A stretch of DNA of 45,736 nucleotides. Origin: Streptomyces sp. 8K308. Lineage in GTDB: Bacteria > Actinomycetota > Actinomycetes > Streptomycetales > Streptomycetaceae. Each line of letters starts with the position of its first letter. Within the stretch, counting starts at the first letter, position 1. Where the stretch lies: positions 1 to 45,736 of the forward strand of contig NZ_SMKC01000014.1 of assembly GCF_004348315.1 (NCBI RefSeq). Direction: 5' to 3'. The notes beneath the pieces were generated by a model. The model saw only the letters and a list, made by a program, of their open reading frames with translations, did no database searches and was not told the DNA's origin. The position numbers and the translations under genes were made by a program. Positions 30,824-37,917 of this stretch are shown piece by piece.

Positions 30824-31630
30824 TCAGCCCCACGTCATCTCGCCCTTGGCGACCTTCGCCCCGAGCTTGGCGGCGATGAGCATGCCGTTGTCGGGATAGC
30901 GCCTGACGAGCGCCTCGGTCAGCGTCGCGCCGTCGGGCGCCTTGCCAAGCTCCTCCTCAAAGGCGACGAGGTAGTCGCGGGTGGCGGTGATGGCTGAGGC
31001 GTCGGCCGCCGAGCCGGGCAGACGGTGGCCGGGGACGACCAGCTCCGGCTGAAGGGAGGCCATCTCGTCCAGCAGTTCGATCCAGACGGAGCGGTGCTCG
31101 GGGGTGGGGGTGTCGGCGACCCAGACGTGCTCCTGCTGGAAGAGCAGGACACCGCCGAGGAGGGCGCGGTACTCGGCCTGCCACAGGTAGTGGCGGTCGG
31201 GCAGGCCGGCCGGGCCGCCCTTGAGCTCGAAACGGTGCCCCTCCAAGGTGAGGTCGCCGGTCAGCGGGGTGAGGTCGATCAGGCGGGTGGGCAGGTTCGG
31301 GCCGAGGGCCGCCCAGGCCTTGAGCTTGCCTTCGTAGGAGTGCTGGATGTGCTCGATGACGATCGGGGTGGCGACGAAGGTGGCGTCGGGGAAGGCGTCG
31401 GCGAGGACCTCGGCGCCGAAGTAGAAGTCGGGGTCGCCGTGGCTGACGAAGACGGTGGTCAGCTTCTTGCCGGAGTCGAGGATCTCGGCGGCGAGGCGGT
31501 GGCCGTCGGCGCGGGTGAAGGCGGCGTCGACCAGCAGGGCCTCCTGCTCACCGGTGACGAGCGTGGCGGTCTTGTTCTTGCTGCCGGTCGGGAAGTCGAG
31601 GTCGAGGACCTTGAAGGAGAGGGTGCTCAT
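30824..31630 (-). CDS. Metallo-beta-lactamase-fold hydrolase with altered metal motif
   Basis: 268 residues from the ATG at 31630 with GGAGG upstream. The MBL fold is recognisable (LVDAAFTRADGH, then FVSHGDPDFYFGAE, WVADTP, LVVPGHRLPG). The usual metal motif HxHxDH is here HGDPDFYF, which keeps the first His and an Asp but loses the others, as in a known subgroup of MBL-fold proteins. It may bind fewer metals or use another chemistry. It sits 23 bases after the DsbA-like gene and overlaps the SnoaL gene region, so it is co-transcribed with both. Confidence 0.87.
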   Translation of the reverse strand: MSTLSFKVLDLDFPTGSKNKTATLVTGEQEALLVDAAFTRADGHRLAAEILDSGKKLTTVFVSHGDPDFYFGAEVLADAFPDATFVATPIVIEHIQHSYEGKLKAWAALGPNLPTRLIDLTPLTGDLTLEGHRFELKGGPAGLPDRHYLWQAEYRALLGGVLLFQQEHVWVADTPTPEHRSVWIELLDEMASLQPELVVPGHRLPGSAADASAITATRDYLVAFEEELGKAPDGATLTEALVRRYPDNGMLIAAKLGAKVAKGEMTWG

Positions 31631-31653
31631 GCGGGGCCTCCTGGGGATGGAAT

Positions 31654-32280
31654 TCAGTGGGTGGGGGCGGTGTTCAGGGCGGCCAGTCGCCGGTCGATCT
31701 CGTCGGCGGTGGCGTGGCCACGGGCCAGGGGGACGACCCGGTCGCCGTCGACGGCGAGCAGGGTGGGGAAGCCGGTGACGCCGAGCTCGGCGGAGCGGCG
31801 GAAGTCGTCCGCTGCCGCGTGGTGCGCCTCGGGCGCGTCGAAGGCGGCGACGACGGCGTCGGCGTCCAGCCCGGCCTCTTCGGCGACCCTCCGGTGGGTC
31901 CCCGGGTCGGAGAGGCTGAGGCCGTCGACGTAGAAGGCCCGCTGGAGTGCGCCAGCCAGTTCCGCCGCGCGGTCGGGGGCCTCCCGGCGCAGGGCTGCGA
32001 CGCCGCGTGCGGCGGCCTCGGAGTCCATGACGAACGCCCCGTCGGCGATCAGCCGCTCGTAGCCCTCGCCGAACTCGGCGCCGGTCAGCTCGGCGATCTT
32101 GGCGTTGGCACCCTGGACGTAGCCGAACTCGCGGATCGGCACCCGGCGTGGCCCGGTGAACAGACCGCCGGAGACCACCTCGACCGGCAGCGCGGGATGA
32201 CGGGAGACGGTCTCGCGCAGAGTTCCGGAGAACCCGTGCGACCAGCCGCAGTAGGCATCGAAGACGTAGACGAGCTTCAT
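31654..32280 (-). CDS. DsbA-family (FrnE-like) protein with CGWS site
   Basis: 208 residues with a thioredoxin fold carrying a helical insertion (residues ~55-150). The active-site position is YCGWSHG: one Cys with Ser instead of the second Cys (CxxS), so disulfide exchange by a normal CxxC mechanism is not expected. The cis-Pro loop VTGFPTLLAV is intact. A monothiol activity or a glutathione/mycothiol-transferase-like role is possible. There is no signal peptide, so it is cytoplasmic. The probable MarR operator lies 62-79 bases upstream. Confidence 0.86.
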   Translation of the reverse strand: MKLVYVFDAYCGWSHGFSGTLRETVSRHPALPVEVVSGGLFTGPRRVPIREFGYVQGANAKIAELTGAEFGEGYERLIADGAFVMDSEAAARGVAALRREAPDRAAELAGALQRAFYVDGLSLSDPGTHRRVAEEAGLDADAVVAAFDAPEAHHAAADDFRRSAELGVTGFPTLLAVDGDRVVPLARGHATADEIDRRLAALNTAPTH

Positions 32281-32341
32281 TCGAAGGTCCCAGCAAAGGT
32301 GTGGCGCCCGCCGGATGCGAGCAGTTCGCCTGACGAAACAG

Positions 32342-32359
32342 TAACTGATAAGTCAGATA
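32342..32359 (-). promoter_or_regulatory. Candidate MarR operator
   Basis: TAACTGATAAGTCAGATA is an inverted repeat of the form TAnCTGA-N4-TCAGnTA, with six of seven bases matching in each arm. It lies between the MarR gene and the DsbA-like gene, in an unusually AT-rich stretch. Binding is inferred from position and symmetry. Confidence 0.6.
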
Positions 32360-32453
32360 TTCCCGCGACACCCCATCGGTGTGACGACAGCCACACCAGC
32401 GAACCCGATGTCAGCGCGTCAGGGAAACGCAGGGCCGCGGCCCGGAGGGCCGT

Positions 32454-32948
32454 TCATGGCAGGCGGGGCAGTTCGTCCCGGGCGGAGTGGCTCAGGATCC
32501 GCAGATCCTCGGCGAACCGTTCCCGGTTCTCGGGTGGCAGCGGCGCCAGGAAGTAACGCCGGATGTTCTCCACGTGCACCCGGGACGCCCGCACCGCGGT
32601 CTCTTCCCCCAACCGGGTCAGCCGTACCAGTCGCCCACGCCTGTCACCGGGGTCCTCGGCGCGCTCCACCAGCCCGGCCGCCTCCATCCGGTCCACCAGA
32701 CGCGTGGCCCCGCCTGTGGTCAGCACCTGCTCCTGGGCGATGGCCCGCATCGGCAGCCCGGAGCCACCCGCCCGCCCGAGGATGAGCAGCACCTCGAACA
32801 TCAGATGGCTGATGCCGCACTCCAGCTCCAGCGACCGCCCGAGGATGTACTCCAGCCGGTTCGCCGCCCCCTGCAACCGCCCGAACGCCAGTACCAGCGC
32901 ATGGTCCGCAGCCTCCTTCGGCGACGAGATCTCCGTCGGCTCTTCCAC
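32454..32948 (-). CDS. MarR-family transcriptional regulator
   Basis: 164 residues from the GTG at 32948, preceded by GGGGGGA; an ATG at 32987 is an alternative. The winged helix (LPMRAIAQEQVLTTGGATRLVDRM, with the wing RAEDPGDRRGRLVRLT) and the flanking dimer helices are typical. It lies upstream of the DsbA-MBL-SnoaL genes on the same strand, with a palindrome between them, so it probably represses that cluster. The ligand is unknown. Confidence 0.9.
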   Translation of the reverse strand: MEEPTEISSPKEAADHALVLAFGRLQGAANRLEYILGRSLELECGISHLMFEVLLILGRAGGSGLPMRAIAQEQVLTTGGATRLVDRMEAAGLVERAEDPGDRRGRLVRLTRLGEETAVRASRVHVENIRRYFLAPLPPENRERFAEDLRILSHSARDELPRLP

Positions 32949-33401
32949 GTTGTTCCCCCCACCCGGCTGGTCCTCCGCACCATGCATCCACTGATCATGC
33001 CTCGTGCGACCCTGGGCGCTCACCTCGTCGGAACACGTCAGTCACGGGCTGCCAGAACACACCGCCCAGGCGCACAGGCAGGCAGGGAAACGGACGATCG
33101 ATTCCGACCCGTCCGCGTCCTGGTCGACATGAGTCACGGGATCCCCGATGTACCGCCGCGCCCGCACGGGCTCCGCTCCGGCCGAAAGCTGGCGCCTGCG
33201 ACAGGCCTCCCGCCCCGGCTGCAGGGACCTTCCGCCTCCCGTGGGCGTCAAAAACGGCCGCGAGGCACCCGTGCCCCATCGGTGCCCTTCAGAGCGGTCA
33301 GCACCAGTCCCCAGCGGTGCGATCAGGGCTTCGCGAGTGCGTCAACGGGGCAGCCGTTTCCGCGGGTCAGAGGCGATTTGATGGCGCTGGCACCGGTGGT
33401 G
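32949..33401. other. Intergenic, no gene seen
   Basis: Short frames on both strands have no start signals or family features. One plus-strand frame runs through the att repeat and translates it as an artefact. The stretch ends at att copy 3. Confidence 0.55.
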
Positions 33402-33486
33402 CCCAAGCTCAGAGCGCGAGTTCGATTCTCGTCGCCCGCTCCAACGGTTAAGGCCCAGGTCAGGGACATGATCCCCAGCCTGGGCC
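33402..33486 (+). repeat. att-like repeat, copy 3 (tRNA-Gly 3' end plus terminator)
   Basis: 42 bases are identical to 29157-29198, including CCA. After 5 bases with a few changes, TAAGGCCCAGG...GACATG is identical to 29204-29225. The second terminator arm is altered (ATCCCCAGCCTGGGCC), so the hairpin is imperfect. The order and spacing are the same as in copy 1, with no gaps. Confidence 0.93.
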
Positions 33487-33602
33487 GTTGTGTTGTCCGG
33501 GCCGGATCAGCCCTCGCGTGCCCGTTCCGGGCCCGATCCGGTGGGGAACCCTGGTCATCCGCGGGCTCGGCAGGCGGGCCGACGGCACCGGCCGAGGGCC
33601 TA

Positions 33603-34328
33603 TCAGGGGTCGGTCACGGAGGTTTCGGCGATCACCTCGCCGTTCGCGTCGTAGGCGATGACCCGGAAATCAAGAGCGAAGTCCGGGTGATGGCTGACGT
33701 CGAGATAGTAGACGCCCCAGCCCGACTCCCCTGCCAGCGTGACCACGGTGGCCGGATACGTGACGCCCTGCCCCTCGGGCGCGACCACGATCCGCGATGG
33801 CGTCCCATCCAGCCGCCAGGCGCCCTCGACCAGCAGGACCGCGCCGGCGTCTTCGCGGTAGCCGGCGCTGATGCTGTCGGGGTTGATGTTGTTGCCGGGG
33901 TAGTGCTTGGCGGCCTCGATGTCCTCGTCGAAGTACTCCGGGGAGGAGACCACGTAGTTCTGGTCGCCCTCGGGCAGCAGCCCCATCACAACGTCGTCGT
34001 TGATCACGATCCGCTCGTAGGGCCGAACCTCCACCGGCGCGACGCCGTCGTCGCCGTGAGGGAACGCCGCATCGCGCGTGGCCGCGGGCGGCGCGGTTCC
34101 ATCGGGCCCGCCGGACCCCGCGTCGGTCGGTAGCCACACCAGCCCGGCCGCCAGCACCGCCGCCAGCACGCCCGCCGTTCCCGCGCCCGCCGCCGCCACC
34201 CGGCGCCGGAACCGGAGTGCGCGGCCCCGGCGGATCATCTCCTCCACCGGCGCCGGCACGGCCGCCGCCGCCTCCGCTGCCCGGCGCAGTTCCTCAACGA
34301 GCTCTGGCCCGTTCTTCCACTCCGACAC
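33603..34328 (-). CDS. Membrane anti-sigma-factor-like protein with paralogous outer domain
   Basis: 241 residues. The N-terminal cytoplasmic part (1-42, with ELRRAAEAAAAVPAPVEEM) and one transmembrane helix (~44-66) precede an outer domain. That outer domain (EVRPYERIVINDD to the end) is a paralogue of the secreted protein at 34884-35426. It begins 35 bases inside the sigma gene, so translation is coupled. The placement and single helix suggest an anti-sigma factor, but no conserved anti-sigma motif (such as the zinc-binding ZAS) is visible. The outer domain is unrecognised. Confidence 0.75.
   Translation of the reverse strand: MSEWKNGPELVEELRRAAEAAAAVPAPVEEMIRRGRALRFRRRVAAAGAGTAGVLAAVLAAGLVWLPTDAGSGGPDGTAPPAATRDAAFPHGDDGVAPVEVRPYERIVINDDVVMGLLPEGDQNYVVSSPEYFDEDIEAAKHYPGNNINPDSISAGYREDAGAVLLVEGAWRLDGTPSRIVVAPEGQGVTYPATVVTLAGESGWGVYYLDVSHHPDFALDFRVIAYDANGEVIAETSVTDP
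33894..34031 (-). repeat. Near-identical patch shared with 35181-35318
   Basis: By hand count these 138 bases differ at about 9 positions from 35181-35318. Both code for the start of the paralogous outer domain (VRPYERIVINDD...GDQNYVVSS). The flanking parts of the two genes are much more diverged. Confidence 0.9.
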
Positions 34329-34863
34329 GGATCCTCACCTCCTGTCCTGTCTCCGGCGCGCGCAGGTCCCGGACCGCCGGGTCGGCGCGCAGTTTCTCCA
34401 GTCCACGCGCCGACCGACTGCGCACCGTTCCCACCCGGATGCCGAGCAGCGAGGCGACCTCGGTCTCGGTCCGGTCCTCGACGTAACGCAGCACGACGGC
34501 GGCGCGCTGCCGCGGCGGGAGTCGTTGCAGCGCGGCCGTCAGCACGTCCCGGGCGAGGACGTGGTCGACCCGGTCTCGGACGGTCTGGTCCGGGAACCGG
34601 GAGGTCAGCCACTCGGGCAACCGCAGCCCACGGATCCGGTCGCGATTGGCGTTGATCAGGATCCGCCACACGTAGGCGTCCGGATCGGTCGCCTGCGTCA
34701 CGCGGGCCCATCGCGCGTACGCCTTGACCAGCGCCAACTGCGCCAGGTCCTCCGCGTCGTGGTGGTGGCCGGTCAGCAGGTACGCGGTCCGCAGCAGCCG
34801 GGGCCACCGGCTGACCGCGAAGGTCCTGAAGTCGGCATCGTGGGCTTCGGGTGCACGAGTCAT
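34294..34863 (-). CDS. SigE-family ECF-type RNA polymerase sigma factor
   Basis: 189 residues. Region 2 is DAEDLAQLALVKAYARW (about residues 37-53), with DPDAYVWRILINANRDRIR following. Region 4 is LQRLPPRQRAAVVLRYVE...EVASLLGIRVGTVRSRSARGL. The C-terminal tail (PETGQEVRIRVG) overlaps the start of the next gene. It matches the SigE-type ECF group common in streptomycetes. The secreted protein gene lies 20 bases upstream and the anti-sigma-like gene overlaps its end, so all three make one unit. Confidence 0.92.
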   Translation of the reverse strand: MTRAPEAHDADFRTFAVSRWPRLLRTAYLLTGHHHDAEDLAQLALVKAYARWARVTQATDPDAYVWRILINANRDRIRGLRLPEWLTSRFPDQTVRDRVDHVLARDVLTAALQRLPPRQRAAVVLRYVEDRTETEVASLLGIRVGTVRSRSARGLEKLRADPAVRDLRAPETGQEVRIRVGVEERARAR

Positions 34864-34883
34864 GGGAATCGTCGGATGTCTCG

Positions 34884-35426
34884 TCAGAGGTCTAGGGAGA
34901 CCTCGAACTCGCTGAACACCTCGCCGTCCGCGTCGGTCGCGGTGATGGTGTACGTGTCGACGCCGTCAATCTCCCACCGGGCGGGGTCGAAGTAGAAGGT
35001 GCCCCAGCCGTCCTCGTTCTTCAGCGCCACCGGCTGCGCCCCGTAGCCCCAGTCCTGGCCCTCCGGGGTGACCGCGATGAACGGCACGCCCTCGTCCAGC
35101 CGCCAGACGCCCTCGATCAGGGTGATCTCGCCGTCCTCGCCGTAGATGCCGGCACCGACGCTGTTGGGGCGGATGCCGCTGCCGGGGTAGTGCTTGGCGG
35201 CCTCGATGTCCTCGTCGAAGTACTCGGGGGAGGAGACCACGTAGTTCTGGTCACCCTCGGGCAGCAGCCCCATCACGAAGTCGTCATTGATCACCACTCG
35301 CTCGTAGGGCCGAACCTCGATCAGGTCCATCCCGCCGGCCTGGGCTCCCTGCGGGAGGAGCACCACTATCGCGGCGGCAGCGGCGCCGCTGAACAGGGCG
35401 CGCTTGAGAGTCGGTTGTCCGGTCAT
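34884..35426 (-). CDS. Secreted paralogue of the anti-sigma outer domain
   Basis: 180 residues from the ATG at 35426 with GGAGGG. A signal peptide (LKRALFSGAAAAAIVVLLPQGAQA) is followed directly by the domain EVRPYERVVINDDFVMGLL, which is about 40% identical to the anti-sigma outer domain at its C-terminal half and almost identical in its first ~45 residues. There is no membrane anchor or lipobox. It is the first gene of the sigma unit. A competing ligand-binding or decoy role is an attractive guess. No known family recognised. Confidence 0.8.
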   Translation of the reverse strand: MTGQPTLKRALFSGAAAAAIVVLLPQGAQAGGMDLIEVRPYERVVINDDFVMGLLPEGDQNYVVSSPEYFDEDIEAAKHYPGSGIRPNSVGAGIYGEDGEITLIEGVWRLDEGVPFIAVTPEGQDWGYGAQPVALKNEDGWGTFYFDPARWEIDGVDTYTITATDADGEVFSEFEVSLDL

Positions 35427-35584
35427 GAACCCTCCAAGGGGTATCTCGTTGGTCGTTCATGACTCAGACGCCGGCCGTCGGCCGAATCTATCCATCGTCC
35501 CCGTCAACATCTCTCCACCGTCCCGGTCAGCGCAGGCCGGGCGGCCGCAGCGAGCCCCCCACAGACGTGCAGGCATGTTGGCAG

Positions 35585-35643
35585 TTCTCGTCGCCGACTC
35601 CTACGACGAAGGCCCAGGTCGGGGCCACGATCCCTACCTGGGC
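35585..35643 (+). repeat. att-like repeat, copy 4 (degenerate)
   Basis: TTCTCGTCGCC then a 13-base stretch of the same length as in copy 3 (about half matching), then AAGGCCCAGGTC exactly, then a diverged terminator arm ending CCTGGGC. It aligns with copy 3 almost without gaps, so it is probably an old, decayed end of the tandem series. Confidence 0.75.
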
Positions 35644-35732
35644 ATCGCCTGTCTCCGGGCGTGGTGCTGACGAGAGCGCAGGTCCAGGGCGCCAACGGTC
35701 CGCGCCGGGTGCCGACGACGTGGTGACAGGGA

Positions 35733-36686
35733 TCAGCGTCCCGCCAGTTCCTCGACGATCGGAGCGAACGTCTCCATGTCGTCGAGGAGGAAAGAACTGA
35801 TGCCGAGGCGTTCACGCAGGTCGATGAACTTCTGTGTCAGTTCCTTGACGGAGCCGATGAACACGTGCGGGGACTCCATGATCTCCTCGACGGTGAGCTC
35901 GACGCCGGTGCGCTCGCGGAGTTGGTCGGCTCGTCTGCGGGCCTCGGCCTTGGCGTCGTTGGTGAGGACCATGGGGCCGCCGGTCGGGTAGCTGTTCAGC
36001 TCGAGTTCGGGGAAGCGGTCGCCGGCCGCCTCGCGGATCCAGCCGATCTTCTCCTCGGTGGCCGCGACCGTGATGCTCGGTGCGTCGAGGGTCGGCAGGC
36101 CCTTCTCGTCCCTCCGGAGCCGGGGGGCCAGGCCGATGATCTGTGCCTCCCTGGCGGCCAGCGTCAGCAGTCGCCTGCCTCCGCCGCCGATGAAGATCGG
36201 TGGGTGCGGGCGCTGGACCGGCTTGGGCTGCGCGTCGTAGTCGGTGATGGTGTAGTGCTCGCCGTCGAGGGAGAACCTCTCGTCGCCGAAGCAGCCCTTG
36301 AAGACCCGGATCGCCTCGGTGAGTTTGGCGACCCGGGTGCCGACGGGCTCGAAGGGGATGCCGATCGCGTCGTGCTCCGGCCTGTTCCAGCCGGCGCCGA
36401 GGCCGATCTCCAGGCGTCCGCCGGAGAGCCGGTCGACGGTCGCGAGCTCCTGGGCCAGGACCGCGGGGTGCCGAAGGTTGTTGTTGAACACGAAGGTGCC
36501 GACCCGGAGCCTCTCGGTCGCGGCGGCCGCGGCGGTGAGGAGGGGGACCGGCGCGTACTGGGCCAGGAGGTGGTCCGGGGCCATCAGGGCGCTGTAGCCG
36601 ATCGACTCCGCGCGACGCGCGAAGGCGGCCAGGCTTGGGCCATCGGGCAGTTCGTCGACCGCGGTGAGGAAGCGAAAGGGACGCAT
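35733..36686 (-). CDS. LLM-class F420-dependent oxidoreductase (TIM barrel)
   Basis: 317 residues from the ATG at 36686. Bacterial luciferase-like barrel with the strand patterns SALMAPDHLL, FVFNNNLRHPAVLAQE and DRLSGGRLEIGLGAGW, and the F420-type signature of the TIGR03621 group. It would use F420H2 (or FMNH2) to reduce a substrate that cannot be assigned. It starts 4 bases after the MFS stop and ends the Ada-MFS-LLM unit. Confidence 0.9.
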   Translation of the reverse strand: MRPFRFLTAVDELPDGPSLAAFARRAESIGYSALMAPDHLLAQYAPVPLLTAAAAATERLRVGTFVFNNNLRHPAVLAQELATVDRLSGGRLEIGLGAGWNRPEHDAIGIPFEPVGTRVAKLTEAIRVFKGCFGDERFSLDGEHYTITDYDAQPKPVQRPHPPIFIGGGGRRLLTLAAREAQIIGLAPRLRRDEKGLPTLDAPSITVAATEEKIGWIREAAGDRFPELELNSYPTGGPMVLTNDAKAEARRRADQLRERTGVELTVEEIMESPHVFIGSVKELTQKFIDLRERLGISSFLLDDMETFAPIVEELAGR

Positions 36687-36690
36687 CGCG

Positions 36691-37917
36691 TCATCGTGCC
36701 GAAGTCGCGCGGCGAGCACCAGGGGGAACGTGGTCGTCGGGGCGGAGCAGGAGGTGGAGGCCGGGTGCTCCGGCGAGGACGGTCATGGTGAGCACCGAGG
36801 TCGCGAGGCCGGCGTGGGTGAGGAGGGGGGCGGCCAGCGCCGCGCCGAGCGGCGGGGTGCCCTGCATCAGGGTGCGCAGCGCGGCGAACGAACGGGCGTG
36901 CAGTTCGGGTGGGATGCGGCGCATCCGCAGGGACTGGGCCCACACGGTCATCGGCGCGCTCAGCAGGCCGACTCCAAAGAACGCGGCGGCCACCACCGGG
37001 GGCCGGGCGACGTCGAGCACCGGTAGCACGGACAGGGCGGCGCCGACCTGGCACAGGCCGATCCGCCGCACCGACGCCCGGCCCAGGTGGCCGCCGCCCG
37101 CCAGTGCCGCGCCGGTGAACTCGCCCGCCGCCATGGCCGCGACCAGCAGGCCGAGCGAGGCGGCGCCGCCGGTCAGTTCGTGCTTCACCAGCCATGGCCC
37201 GACGACCAGCAGCAGCATGCCCTCGGCCACGTTGAACAACATGAACGCGAGCGTGGTGGTCACGATGACCCGGTCGCGGCCGACGGTCCTCAGGGGCTGT
37301 CCTGCCGTGCCGTCCGTGGGGCGCGAGCGCCGGGGCGGCAGTGGCGTCCTGAGGGTCGCCGCCGCGCCCGCGAGGACGAGGTAGGTGAGGGCGTCGATGA
37401 GCAGCACGGTGGGGGCGCCGACGGTTCCGACGAGGATCCCGGCGGCGGCAGGGCCGACGACGGTGGCCACGCTGAAGCTCAGCGACTCCAGCGCGTTCGC
37501 CCCGTCGAGGTCCGGCTCATCGACGAGTTGGGGGATCGCGGCGGGGAACGCCGCGAGCGGCACCATCTTGAGCAGCCCGTAGACGCCCGCCACGACGAAC
37601 GGCAGGGTGGTCGGCACCTCTCCCAGGGCGGCGGCGAGCGGTACGGAGGCCACGCACGCCGCCCGGAAGAGGCTGTCGCCGATCAGCAGGGCGCGCTTGT
37701 CCAGGCGGTCGAGCAGCGGTCCCACGGCCAGCCCGCCCAGGACGACGGGCGCGGTGAAGCACACGCCGAGCAGACCGAGCTGTGCCGTGCCGCCGCGGTC
37801 GATGACCAGCCAGGACAGGGCCAGGAACGTCATGCCGTCGCCGAGCGTCGACACCGAGGTGCCGAGCCAGAGCCGTCCGAACCCGCCCGACCGCAGGACC
37901 CGCGCGTAGACCCTCAT
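36691..37917 (-). CDS. MFS transporter (enterobactin-exporter/DHA3-like)
   Basis: 408 residues from the ATG at 37917. About 12 membrane spans, with the motif GTSVSTLGDGMTFLALSWLV near the start and GPLLDRLDKRALLIG as motif A. The ATGA overlap with the Ada-AlkA stop couples it to the repair gene. Probably an exporter; no substrate is suggested beyond the neighbouring DNA-repair gene. A much longer frame adds residues that overlap the Ada-AlkA gene and is not real. Confidence 0.9.
   Translation of the reverse strand: MRVYARVLRSGGFGRLWLGTSVSTLGDGMTFLALSWLVIDRGGTAQLGLLGVCFTAPVVLGGLAVGPLLDRLDKRALLIGDSLFRAACVASVPLAAALGEVPTTLPFVVAGVYGLLKMVPLAAFPAAIPQLVDEPDLDGANALESLSFSVATVVGPAAAGILVGTVGAPTVLLIDALTYLVLAGAAATLRTPLPPRRSRPTDGTAGQPLRTVGRDRVIVTTTLAFMLFNVAEGMLLLVVGPWLVKHELTGGAASLGLLVAAMAAGEFTGAALAGGGHLGRASVRRIGLCQVGAALSVLPVLDVARPPVVAAAFFGVGLLSAPMTVWAQSLRMRRIPPELHARSFAALRTLMQGTPPLGAALAAPLLTHAGLATSVLTMTVLAGAPGLHLLLRPDDHVPPGARRATSAR

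Noticed and set aside
33361..33530. Peptides such as PKLRARVRFSSPAP (also at 29139 and 30040)
   Set aside because: This is a translation of the tRNA-Gly 3' end, a known false protein signature.
29125..35643. A full prophage or integrative conjugative element
   Set aside because: No integrase, excisionase, phage or conjugation gene is visible. Only att-like repeats and cargo are supported.
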